From positions 1 to 18,252 of the forward strand of contig SMXE01000192.1 of NCBI GenBank assembly GCA_004357015.1: DNA of 18,252 nucleotides. The letters are read 5' to 3'. Position 1 is the first letter of the stretch. The number at the start of each line of letters is the position of its first letter. The position numbers and the translations under genes were made by a program. This document shows, one piece after another, positions 1 to 7,094 of the stretch. Below the pieces are notes generated by a model. The model was given only the letters and a program-made list of their open reading frames with translations. It had not been told where the DNA came from and made no database searches. Source of the DNA: Caldithrix sp. (GTDB lineage: Bacteria; Zhuqueibacterota; Zhuqueibacteria; Oceanimicrobiales; Oceanimicrobiaceae).

Positions 1-186
1 CACGAGAATTAAATCGACCTGAGATTTGATCAGCAAACAGTTAAGCCCCAGCAGAATCCGGTTCCTTTCATCCGCCGGATTGGTGCGCTCCCACAGTACT
101 TTCGGCACCACGCCAAACATGGCGCCGCCATCCAGCCGGAATGTACCGTCACTTATCAAGAAAAGTTCAAAATCACCGAATTGCAT
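1..186 (-). CDS. MBL-fold metallo-hydrolase, N-terminal fragment (cut by window edge)
   Basis: The first 62 codons are visible; the reading frame is open to the window edge, so the rest of the gene, including the HxHxDH metal-binding motif, lies outside. The ATG at 186 is preceded by TAGGTGA, a good ribosome binding site, and starts 9 bases after the acyl-CoA dehydrogenase stop, so the gene is almost certainly the next cistron of the same operon. The N-terminus reads MQFGDFELFLISDGTF, followed by LDGGAMFGVVPK and later LNCLLIKS. This is the usual opening of a metallo-beta-lactamase-fold hydrolase: a first beta-hairpin, an SDG turn, then the strand leading to the metal motif. Substrate cannot be told; in this context a thioester or lactone hydrolase is conceivable, but that is inference. 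Confidence 0.75.
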   Translation of the reverse strand, partial: MQFGDFELFLISDGTFRLDGGAMFGVVPKVLWERTNPADERNRILLGLNCLLIKSQVDLILV

Positions 187-195
187 ATTCACCTA

Positions 196-1344
196 CTAAA
201 AGTTTTTCAGAAGCTCGCGCGAAATAACCAACCTTTGCACTTCCGACGTGCCTTCGCCGATAACGGTGAGTTTGGCATCCCGCCAGTAGCGCTCCACCGG
301 ATAGTCCCGCGTGTAACCGTAGCCGCCAAAAATCTGGATGGCGTTTTTCGTAGCACGCATGGCCGCTTCCGATGCAAACAGTTTGGCCATAGCTGCTTCT
401 GCAGTATATGGTTTGCTTTGGTCGCGCAAGTGCGCCGCGTGATGCACCATGAGCCGCGCACCATGGATTTCGGTGGCCATATCCGCCAACATCCACTTGA
501 TGGCCTGAAAATCGCCGATGGGCCGGCCAAATGCAACACGCTCTTTTGAATACGCGGCAGATTTTTCCATAGCAGCCTGCGCCAACCCCACCGCCATGGC
601 GCCAATACCGATACGGCCACCGTCCAGGGTCACCAGGGCTTGTTTGAAGCCATCGTTCTCCTGGCCAAGCAAATTCTCTTTCGGAACGCGGCAGCCATCT
701 ATTGAGATTGGCCGCGTGTCAGAAGCGCGCACACCGAGTTTGTCCTCTTTCCTTCCTATAATAAAGCCTTCGAACTCCTTCTCAACAATAAAGGCGGAAA
801 GGCCGTGCACACCTTTCTCCAGATCCGTTTTGGCAAACACTACAAAGTAGTCCGCCACGCCGGCGTTCGTCACCCAAAGCTTGCTGCCATTGAGGACGTA
901 GTGGTCGCCTTCAAGCACTGCCGTGGTTTTGGCAGCGCCGGCATCCGAGCCCGAACCCGCCTCGGAAAGGCAAAAACTGCCGATGGATTTGCCCTGCGCC
1001 AGCGGCACGAGATACTTTTGCTTCTGCGCTTCCGTTCCAAACAAATAGATAGGCGTGGCGCAAAGCGAGATGTGCGCTGCCACCGACAGACAGGTTGAGC
1101 CACACGCTTTGGCGATTTCCTCCAACGACAGTGCCAGACTGATAGTGTCCATGCCCGCCCCGCCGTACTCCTCAGGAAACGGAAGGCCGAGCAATCCCAA
1201 CTCCGCCATTTTCTTGATGTTCTCCAGCGGGTATTCGCAGGTCTCATCAATTTCTGCCGCAAGCGGCTCGATTTCCTTCTGCGCGAACTCACGCACCATA
1301 TCGCGCAGCATCAATTGTTCTTCAGTAAATTCAGTGTAACCCAT
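196..1344 (-). CDS. Acyl-CoA dehydrogenase (short/branched-chain type)
   Basis: FAD-dependent alpha,beta-dehydrogenase of acyl-CoA thioesters, 382 aa, the full length of the family. Visible signatures are the flavin/substrate stretch [13 protein letters not shown] near residues 124-136, LWVTNAG near 156-162, the [12 protein letters not shown] helix near 269-280, [16 protein letters not shown] near 337-352 and [14 protein letters not shown] near 363-376. The catalytic glutamate is at E364, the position used by short-, medium- and branched-chain enzymes. Isovaleryl-CoA dehydrogenase instead carries its base in a DLER-like segment, which here reads DGGR. The ATG at 1344 lies 6 bases after GGAG; a TTG at 1347 is the alternative start. 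Within an operon with an acyl-CoA carboxylase, AtuA and an enoyl-CoA hydratase it probably makes the enoyl-CoA that is carboxylated. Electrons would pass to an ETF not seen here. Confidence 0.93.
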   Translation of the reverse strand: MGYTEFTEEQLMLRDMVREFAQKEIEPLAAEIDETCEYPLENIKKMAELGLLGLPFPEEYGGAGMDTISLALSLEEIAKACGSTCLSVAAHISLCATPIYLFGTEAQKQKYLVPLAQGKSIGSFCLSEAGSGSDAGAAKTTAVLEGDHYVLNGSKLWVTNAGVADYFVVFAKTDLEKGVHGLSAFIVEKEFEGFIIGRKEDKLGVRASDTRPISIDGCRVPKENLLGQENDGFKQALVTLDGGRIGIGAMAVGLAQAAMEKSAAYSKERVAFGRPIGDFQAIKWMLADMATEIHGARLMVHHAAHLRDQSKPYTAEAAMAKLFASEAAMRATKNAIQIFGGYGYTRDYPVERYWRDAKLTVIGEGTSEVQRLVISRELLKNF

Positions 1345-1400
1345 CAAAAGCTCCAGGTTTTAGTATTTTAGAGTTGATGTCTTGAACTATTAGTAGCTCA

Positions 1401-1430
1401 GTTCAGGTATTATCGCGCAAACACCTGAAC
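1401..1430. repeat. Perfect inverted repeat between hydratase and dehydrogenase genes
   Basis: GTTCAGGT and ACCTGAAC form perfect 8-base arms around a 14-base spacer, inside the 103-base gap between the enoyl-CoA hydratase stop and the dehydrogenase ATG. This is the largest gap within the catabolic gene run. There is no T-tract after it on the minus strand, so it is not a standard terminator. It may be a dyad operator for a local regulator, or an mRNA hairpin that sets the relative level of the two cistrons. The arms are visible; the role is inference. Confidence 0.5.
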
Positions 1431-1447
1431 ACGAAAACACTTTACTC

Positions 1448-2239
1448 CTACTTCCCTGCATATTTCGGCTTGCGTTTTTCTTTGAACGCGTTCAACCCTT
1501 CAAGCCGGTCGCTTGTCGGAATAATTCTCTGGTAGCATTCGAATTCGAGCTTGAGGCCGGCTTCCGGGTCCAGCGCGAGGCCGGCAACGATTGCACGCTT
1601 GGCCTGCCGCACTGCCAACGGCCCGTTTGCCGCGATTTCCGTGGCTATTTCCAGGGCTTTCGGCATTAAGTCAGTTTCCGGAACCACGAAATTAACAGCA
1701 CCGTGCGCAAGGGCCTCGGGCGCAGAAAACAGCCGCGCACTGGTGATCCAGTAGATGGCATTGCTTGGTCCGACCAAGCGGGTCAGCCGCTGCGTGCCGC
1801 CGGCGCCGGGAATAATGGCGAGCGCAGTCTCTCGCAGTCCGACTTGCGCGCCGTCCACGATGACCCGCAGGTCTGCAGCAAGGGCGACCTCGAAGCCGCC
1901 GCCAAAAGCGCTGCCCTGCATCGCTGCAATGGTGGGAACAGAAATACGCGCCAACCTATTCACCGCAGCGCCGATGTTGGCGACGGCAGACGCGACCTCT
2001 TCCTCCGCCATACCCATGCGTTCCTTCAGGTCGGCGCCGGCGCTGAAATACTTGCCGCGGCTTGTGATGATCACGCACCGCACCACGCCAGCCTGCCCAT
2101 CACGCTCCACCTGCCCCGCAGCTTGTCCGATTTCCGCAACCAAGTCGCTGTTAAGCGCATTTACCGGCGGGCGGTCAATTGTAAGAACGCCGACGTAATC
2201 CTTGATTTCATATTCTATGTGCTGCAAGTGACATCCCAT
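1448..2239 (-). CDS. Enoyl-CoA hydratase/isomerase family, AUH-like (methylglutaconyl-CoA hydratase type)
   Basis: Crotonase-fold enzyme of 263 aa. The oxyanion-hole segment is YFSAGADLKER, and AMQGSAFGGGFEVALAAD carries the first catalytic glutamate. VGLRETALAIIPGAGGTQRL carries the second, so both acid/base glutamates of true hydratases are kept. The GADLKERMGM stretch and the LAIIPGAGGTQRLTRLVG stretch resemble human AUH, the 3-methylglutaconyl-CoA hydratase of leucine breakdown. Hydration of a glutaconyl-type CoA, the step after carboxylation, is therefore the favoured role; the related isohexenyl-glutaconyl-CoA hydratase AtuE is the alternative. The ATG at 2239 is used, with only weak ribosome binding sequence; an in-frame TTG at 2227 preceded by GGGATG is possible. 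The gene starts 12 bases after the nucleotidyltransferase stop. Confidence 0.9.
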   Translation of the reverse strand: MGCHLQHIEYEIKDYVGVLTIDRPPVNALNSDLVAEIGQAAGQVERDGQAGVVRCVIITSRGKYFSAGADLKERMGMAEEEVASAVANIGAAVNRLARISVPTIAAMQGSAFGGGFEVALAADLRVIVDGAQVGLRETALAIIPGAGGTQRLTRLVGPSNAIYWITSARLFSAPEALAHGAVNFVVPETDLMPKALEIATEIAANGPLAVRQAKRAIVAGLALDPEAGLKLEFECYQRIIPTSDRLEGLNAFKEKRKPKYAGK

Positions 2240-2251
2240 TTCTCAGGAAGA

Positions 2252-3649
2252 TTAGTTCTCCAGGTCAGAAATCGCATCCAGCCCTTGCTGAACGGGCTGA
2301 ACAAATCTTACTGCCTGCACCTGGCCATTGCCGTTTTCAATCCGTTTGATGTGCTTACATTCCAGAATCGATTCTTCGATCAGGACGTCATCTTCGATGG
2401 TGCAGCCGACAATGCCCGACCTGCCCGTAATGATGACGTTGTTACCGATCTTGGTTGGATGGTCGTTGCTGCCGAAAATGCTGACGCCTGCACCCACTCT
2501 TACATTCTCCCCCAACACCACTTTGCCGGACACCTTTGCGAGCCGTCCGATGTGGACGCCTTTGTTCAAAGCCACGCCTTTGCCAACGTACGCGCCTTTG
2601 CCAAAAAACATATCGACGGGCGCTTTCTCACGGTCAAGTTCAACAATCTGCCGCACCACATCCTCTGCGATGAAAAAATCCGTCGCATTCTCGATGGCAA
2701 CAAGATTCCTGATTTGCTCATAAACACGCTGGCAGGCGATTTCGTTCATTTCGAGCAGCACGCTTTTGGTGTTAAACCCGAGCACTGTGCGATTGTCGTC
2801 AGCAGGCACGGCGCCAACTGACAGACCGTTGGCGTTGAAGATGGCGATCAAATCCGTCAGGTATAACTCACCCTGCACGTTGTTGGTGCCCAGGTCGCGA
2901 ATCCGCACCTTGAGATGATCCGACTTAAACGCAAACACCCCGGTGTTAAATTCGTTGTTTTCCAGCAGTTCCTGTTTGGAAAAGCCATAGGTCAGGCCAT
3001 TGTAATTTACGCTGTATTTTTTGTCCTCACCAAGCGCCAGAATGTCCTTGTGTTCTTTGATTTCGATGACCTTGCCCGCGTCTTCGCCGGAGATCGCGCC
3101 CGCAACATCATGATCCGGAACGCGCACAATTCTGCCGTAGTAGTTCTCGTCAGGATTGCCTTCGTACACTCCGGTCAGAACCATCATGTCACAGCCCGAG
3201 TCGGCAAAAGCCGATTTGAATTTCCGGATAGCCTCAGCCGTAAGCAGCCCCATATCGCCAGGGAAAATGTGAATATCGCCGGAATAATCGTTGTCGGGAA
3301 TCTGCTCTAGCGCACTCCGCGTCGCGTGCCCCGTGCCGTTCTGCTCCGCTTGATATGCGAAGATGCGGTTGTTTCGCTTGCCCACGGTACCGGCGACCTC
3401 CTTCGCTTTGATGCCAACCACGATCACCTGATTATCCGAACTCAACCCTGCGGCCGCTGCTTCCGCCACGCGCGCGACAGTGGGCTCACCCCAAATTTCG
3501 TGCAGCATTTTTGAGGTATTCGACTTAATGCGCCTACCGTGTCCCGCCGCCAGCACGATGGCCAGGTCCGCCGCTGTGGACTCAAGGGACGAACTTAAAG
3601 ATTTCAAATACCCGAGAATGTCCATTTTGCTGTTGCCTAAATCGTCCAT
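2252..3649 (-). CDS. GlmU-like sugar-1-phosphate nucleotidyltransferase with shortened left-handed beta-helix
   Basis: A 465-aa protein with a nucleotidyltransferase domain after an unusual ~28-aa N-terminal extension. It shows the GlmU uridyltransferase motifs in order: LAAGHGRRIKS with the lysine of TSKMLH (near 33-50), YQAEQNGTGHAT, a FPGDMGLL metal site, YYGRIVRV, VIEIKEHKD, EFNTGVFAF and NNVQGELYLTD. The C-terminal third begins a hexapeptide beta-helix (AYVGKGVALNKGVHIGRLAK, then VRVGAGVSIFG). It is short, and the acetyl-transfer segment with the catalytic histidine of GlmU is not recognisable. It thus probably makes a nucleotide sugar or another activated compound rather than acting as bifunctional GlmU. 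It sits between the AtuA-type genes and the hydratase with gaps of 10 and 12 bases, so it is co-transcribed with catabolic genes, which is odd. Confidence 0.82.
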   Translation of the reverse strand: MDDLGNSKMDILGYLKSLSSSLESTAADLAIVLAAGHGRRIKSNTSKMLHEIWGEPTVARVAEAAAAGLSSDNQVIVVGIKAKEVAGTVGKRNNRIFAYQAEQNGTGHATRSALEQIPDNDYSGDIHIFPGDMGLLTAEAIRKFKSAFADSGCDMMVLTGVYEGNPDENYYGRIVRVPDHDVAGAISGEDAGKVIEIKEHKDILALGEDKKYSVNYNGLTYGFSKQELLENNEFNTGVFAFKSDHLKVRIRDLGTNNVQGELYLTDLIAIFNANGLSVGAVPADDNRTVLGFNTKSVLLEMNEIACQRVYEQIRNLVAIENATDFFIAEDVVRQIVELDREKAPVDMFFGKGAYVGKGVALNKGVHIGRLAKVSGKVVLGENVRVGAGVSIFGSNDHPTKIGNNVIITGRSGIVGCTIEDDVLIEESILECKHIKRIENGNGQVQAVRFVQPVQQGLDAISDLEN

Positions 3650-3659
3650 GATTTACATT

Positions 3660-3995
3660 TTACGTTGTCTCAAAATCGTCCGGCACGTCAATTTCCATAA
3701 GCAAAAGCGCCTGTCCATGCGTCTTGCCCTGAGCGTCGTTGCGCAAACTCTCGCTACCGCCGCCGCCGAGCGAATCGTGCAGGATGAAATTGAGACAAAG
3801 CAGATTGGGCAGTTCATAACAGTCCACTTTGCCTTTTACGATGCTGCCAAAATGTCTCTTAACGCGCTCCGCCGTCACCTGATCCTGAATGATTTCGTAC
3901 GCCGCTTCATTGTTTGCCAGCAAGCCGACGTTAGAACTGTCGCCCTTGTCTCCGCTGCGGGCGTGTGCGAGTTCAAGCAACCGAATCTTCTTCAA
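3660..3995 (-). CDS. AtuA C-terminal-type ferredoxin-fold small protein (stand-alone)
   Basis: A 111-aa protein matching the domain that forms the C-terminus of full-length AtuA (acyclic terpene utilisation) proteins. Its opening LLELAHARSGDKGDSSNVGL is the hallmark, followed by VKRHFGSIVKGKVDCYELPN and LNFILHDSLGGGGSESLRND, then the GKTHGQALL ending. The start is a TTG at 3995 with a strong GGAGGAGG ribosome site lying inside the last codons of the upstream atuA gene; only one base separates the two genes. The split arrangement (large DUF1446 protein plus this small one) suggests the two chains act as one complex. The biochemical role of AtuA is not settled; the name comes from its requirement in Pseudomonas citronellol catabolism. 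Confidence 0.85.
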   Translation of the reverse strand: MKKIRLLELAHARSGDKGDSSNVGLLANNEAAYEIIQDQVTAERVKRHFGSIVKGKVDCYELPNLLCLNFILHDSLGGGGSESLRNDAQGKTHGQALLLMEIDVPDDFETT

Positions 3996-3996
3996 A

Positions 3997-5355
3997 TCAG
4001 ACCTCCTCCACCGTCACGCTGGTTTCAACCAGACTTTTGTCGATCAAAGCCGGCCAATAGGCCACGATTTCCTGTGGTTTGGGACGGCCGCCCGCAAAGC
4101 CCGTGACCCCCGGAGGGCCGTTGGTGATCAGCGGCGCAATCTCTTTGCCAAAACGCGTGATTTTGTCAGGGTTCACGTCTCTGGCGGAAAGCCGCAAAAC
4201 CACTTCGTTTACTTGTTCCGGAATCGGGTTGATCTCAGCGTGACAGGAATTCAGGCCGAGATACTCCGAGTTGGTGTCGTCAAAGGTAAAACCGGCATCT
4301 TTCAGCCGCTGCCAGACGATCTCCGCACACTTCTGCGCTTTTTCATATGCCTGCGGCCCGCTGATGGTCAGGGTGCCGGAGGCTTTGTAGCCGTTCAGGT
4401 AACTCAGCGACACCTTGTAAAAATCCGTACTCGGCATCCCCTTGATACCGGACACTTTGACACGATCCTTGCCCACTTCTTCCAATTCGATGGTGGTGAA
4501 ATCCACACACACATCGGGTGAAATGTAGTTCTTCGGGTCGCCCATTTCGTAAACGATCTGTTCGCTGACGGTGTCTATCGTAACCATGCCGCCGGTACCC
4601 GGATGCTTAGTGACGATAAAGGTGCCGTCGCTGTAGGCCTCCACGATGGGATAGCCAATCTGCGCGTAATTTGGCACTTCCCACCAACGGGAAAAATTCC
4701 CGCCCGTTGCCTGCGCGCCGCACTCTAAAATATGTCCGGCAATCGTCCCGGCTGCGAGCCTGTCCCAATCGTCCGCACGCCAGCCGAACTCGTGAACCAG
4801 CGGCGCCAGCACCAAACCGGGGTCGGTAGCGCGACCCGTGATGATCACCTGCGCACCCTGTTCAAGCGCTTCCGCGATGGGCAGCGAGCTAATGTAAACG
4901 TTGGCCGAAAGCACCTTATCCTGCACCAAGCTCAATGGCTCGCCGTTTTCAAGATGATTAAACTCCGCGCCCGATTGCATCAACTCCGGCAGGGTTGCCA
5001 GAATATCATCCCCTTCGACGATGCCGATTTTGAGTCCGGTCAGTCCGAGTTCGCGCGCCACTTCGAACACGGCCTCGCGGCACGCCTCCGGATTCACCCC
5101 GCCGGCGCTGGCGATCACTTTGATGTCTTTTTCAACAATAGCCGACAGCGTCTCTTTCATCAAGTGCACGAAATCCGTAGCATAGCCGCGACTCGGATTC
5201 CTCTGCTTCTGGCGCTGCATAATCGACATCGTGACTTCGGCCAAATAGTCCAAAGTTACATAATGAATCGGGCCGTCGTGCATCAGCTTCACCGGCGCAT
5301 CGATGCTGTCGCCCCAAAAGCCCTGTCCGTTACCGATGAGTACTGGTTCTTTCAT
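3997..5355 (-). CDS. AtuA-like acyclic terpene utilisation family protein (DUF1446)
   Basis: A 452-aa protein of the AtuA/DUF1446 family. Recognisable stretches are LIGNGQGFWGDSIDAP at the N-terminus, VTMSIMQRQKQRNPSRGYATDFV, IKVIASAGGVNPEACREAVF, IITGRATDPGLVLAPLVHEF, HILECGAQATGGNFS and the end of the domain at LITNGPPGVTGFAGGRPKPQ. No transmembrane segment or signal peptide is seen, so it is cytoplasmic. ATG at 5355 is preferred, preceded by AGTGAG; a GTG two codons upstream (5361) is possible. In Pseudomonas, atuA belongs to the citronellol/geraniol cluster together with a carboxylase, a dehydrogenase and a hydratase, the same company as here. Similar genes also occur with leucine or isovalerate catabolism genes, so the substrate remains open. 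The C-terminal ferredoxin-fold part is encoded by the next gene. Confidence 0.9.
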   Translation of the reverse strand: MKEPVLIGNGQGFWGDSIDAPVKLMHDGPIHYVTLDYLAEVTMSIMQRQKQRNPSRGYATDFVHLMKETLSAIVEKDIKVIASAGGVNPEACREAVFEVARELGLTGLKIGIVEGDDILATLPELMQSGAEFNHLENGEPLSLVQDKVLSANVYISSLPIAEALEQGAQVIITGRATDPGLVLAPLVHEFGWRADDWDRLAAGTIAGHILECGAQATGGNFSRWWEVPNYAQIGYPIVEAYSDGTFIVTKHPGTGGMVTIDTVSEQIVYEMGDPKNYISPDVCVDFTTIELEEVGKDRVKVSGIKGMPSTDFYKVSLSYLNGYKASGTLTISGPQAYEKAQKCAEIVWQRLKDAGFTFDDTNSEYLGLNSCHAEINPIPEQVNEVVLRLSARDVNPDKITRFGKEIAPLITNGPPGVTGFAGGRPKPQEIVAYWPALIDKSLVETSVTVEEV

Positions 5356-5406
5356 GCTCACTTTCGTTTAGTAATTCTCCAAATCCTCAACAAGAAAAAT
5401 CAGCCT

Positions 5407-7071
5407 TTACAACCGCAATAGGCCGGTCCTGTATTCCGGCACATCCGGATTGTTTTCAGCCATCTCAAGCCCCCAGATCAACGTGTCGCGCGTCTTGCGG
5501 GGATCGATAATGCCATCAACGACCAGCCGTGCGGCTGAAAAGTAAGGCGATGTTTCGTACTCATACTTCTTGACCAATTCTTCACGAAATTTCTTCTTAG
5601 CCGTCTCGTCCAGATTTTTCTTGGTCAAAAGGACCGTGTCGGCGGCAACGCCACCGTCCATGACCGCCAGCCGCGCTGTTGGCCATGAAAAAATAAGCCG
5701 CGGGTCATAGGCCTTGCCGGCCATGGCGTAGTTGCCAGCGCCAAAGCTATTTCTTATTATTATGGAAAACTTCGGCACAACAGAATTGGCCTGCACGTTC
5801 ACCATTTCAGAGCCATCCTTGATGATGCCGTTGTTTTCCGCCATCTTTCCGACCATAAAGCCTGTGACGTCGTGCAGGAATACCAGTGGAATTAGCCGCT
5901 CGTTGCACAGCATAATAAAATGCGACGCCTTGTTCGCGGAGTCGCTGTAAATGACATTGCCGATCTGCACCTGCGGCGGCTGCGGATTGCCGTGCTCGTC
6001 CGGTGGCATCTGACGATAAACCTGCTTGCCCCGGTTCGCCACAATCCCGACGGAAAACCCGCCGATTCTGGCAAAACAGGTGATCAGGGTGAGGCCGAAG
6101 TGCGGCTTGAACTCCTCAAACCGGCTGCCATCCACGATACGGGCGATGATCTCGCACATCTCGTACGTGCCGGTGGCATTGAAAGGCAGCACGCCCAGAA
6201 TTTCTTCCGGGTCGTACTTAGGAGGCTCGGGTTCAATTCGAGCGAAGACCCCAGCCGAACGCTTGCCAAGCGCAGCTACCTGATTCCTAATCCACTCGCA
6301 GGCTTCATCTTCGGTATCAAACTGGTAGTCTGCCACCCCGCTGATGGCATTGTGCATGCTGGCGCCGCCGAGCGTCTCCATGTCCACCACCTGACCGAGC
6401 GCAGATTGCACGAGAAAGGGACCGGCCAGAAACATGGACGAGTGCTGAGTAATCATGGCAAGATCACCACTCATCCCGGGCAGGTAAGCGCCACCCGCGA
6501 CACAGAATCCAAAAACGCAGGAAATCTGCGGGATGCCCATGGCCGCCATTTTGGCGTTGTTGCGAAAGATGCGGCCAAAGTGTAGTTTGTCGGGAAAAAT
6601 CTCGGCCTGCCGCTCCAGGTTCACACCGGCGGAATCTACCATGTAGATAATTGGCAGCCGGTTGTCCATGGCGATTTCCTGCGCCCGTAAGTTCTTTTTG
6701 CACGTTGTCTCTACCCAGGCACCGGACTTAACCAGCGGGTCATTGGCGATGATAACCACCTTCCGGCCGGAAACCGTGGCCACCACCGTAATCGTACCCG
6801 CGGATGGATAGCCGCCGGGAATATCCTGATACATATTCCAGGCAGCAAGGGCGCCGATTTCCAGAACATCGGTCCCTGCATCAATGACTTTGGCGATTTT
6901 CTCGCGTGCGGGATACTTCCCCCGCTTGCGCAACTTCTCCACCGCTTTTGGGTTCTGCTCTTTGACTTGCTTCAGGTACAGATTGAGCTCGCTCAATTTC
7001 GTGAGCATCGCGCCGTGACGGCTCTTGTACTCTTTTGACTTTTTGCTTAGCTGGCTTTCATAAAGCTTCAT
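5407..7071 (-). CDS. Acyl-CoA carboxylase, carboxyltransferase (beta) subunit, methylcrotonyl/geranyl-CoA type
   Basis: A 554-aa biotin-dependent carboxyltransferase subunit, typical family length. The N-half holds NDPLVKSGAWVETTCKKN, IYMVDSAGVNLERQAEIFPD, the CVFGFCVAGGAYLPGMSGD oxyanion turn and GGASMHNAISGVADY. The C-half holds VTGFMVGKMAENNGIIKDG, SFGAGNYAMAGKAYDPR and FSWPTARLAVMDG. These are features of the 3-methylcrotonyl-CoA/geranyl-CoA carboxylase branch rather than of propionyl- or acetyl-CoA carboxylases. It would transfer carboxyl from biotin to the gamma-carbon of a branched enoyl-CoA. The partner biotin carboxylase/carrier subunit is absent from the window and must be encoded elsewhere. 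The ATG at 7071 has AGGTC 6 bases upstream. The gene starts 23 bases after the recJ stop, so it may be read from recJ transcripts; no separate promoter is obvious in that gap. Confidence 0.93.
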   Translation of the reverse strand: MKLYESQLSKKSKEYKSRHGAMLTKLSELNLYLKQVKEQNPKAVEKLRKRGKYPAREKIAKVIDAGTDVLEIGALAAWNMYQDIPGGYPSAGTITVVATVSGRKVVIIANDPLVKSGAWVETTCKKNLRAQEIAMDNRLPIIYMVDSAGVNLERQAEIFPDKLHFGRIFRNNAKMAAMGIPQISCVFGFCVAGGAYLPGMSGDLAMITQHSSMFLAGPFLVQSALGQVVDMETLGGASMHNAISGVADYQFDTEDEACEWIRNQVAALGKRSAGVFARIEPEPPKYDPEEILGVLPFNATGTYEMCEIIARIVDGSRFEEFKPHFGLTLITCFARIGGFSVGIVANRGKQVYRQMPPDEHGNPQPPQVQIGNVIYSDSANKASHFIMLCNERLIPLVFLHDVTGFMVGKMAENNGIIKDGSEMVNVQANSVVPKFSIIIRNSFGAGNYAMAGKAYDPRLIFSWPTARLAVMDGGVAADTVLLTKKNLDETAKKKFREELVKKYEYETSPYFSAARLVVDGIIDPRKTRDTLIWGLEMAENNPDVPEYRTGLLRL

Positions 7072-7094
7072 AAATGACCTGGCGGCCCTTTCTG

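Noticed and set aside
196..1344. Isovaleryl-CoA dehydrogenase as a specific name
   Set aside because: The catalytic glutamate is in the GEGTSE position and the DLER-type glutamate is absent, unlike isovaleryl-CoA dehydrogenase; left as a general acyl-CoA dehydrogenase.
1703..2821. A 372-residue plus-strand open frame
   Set aside because: It is antisense to the hydratase and the GlmU-like gene, both with clear family motifs; its composition (many His, Arg, Cys) is typical of a shadow frame.
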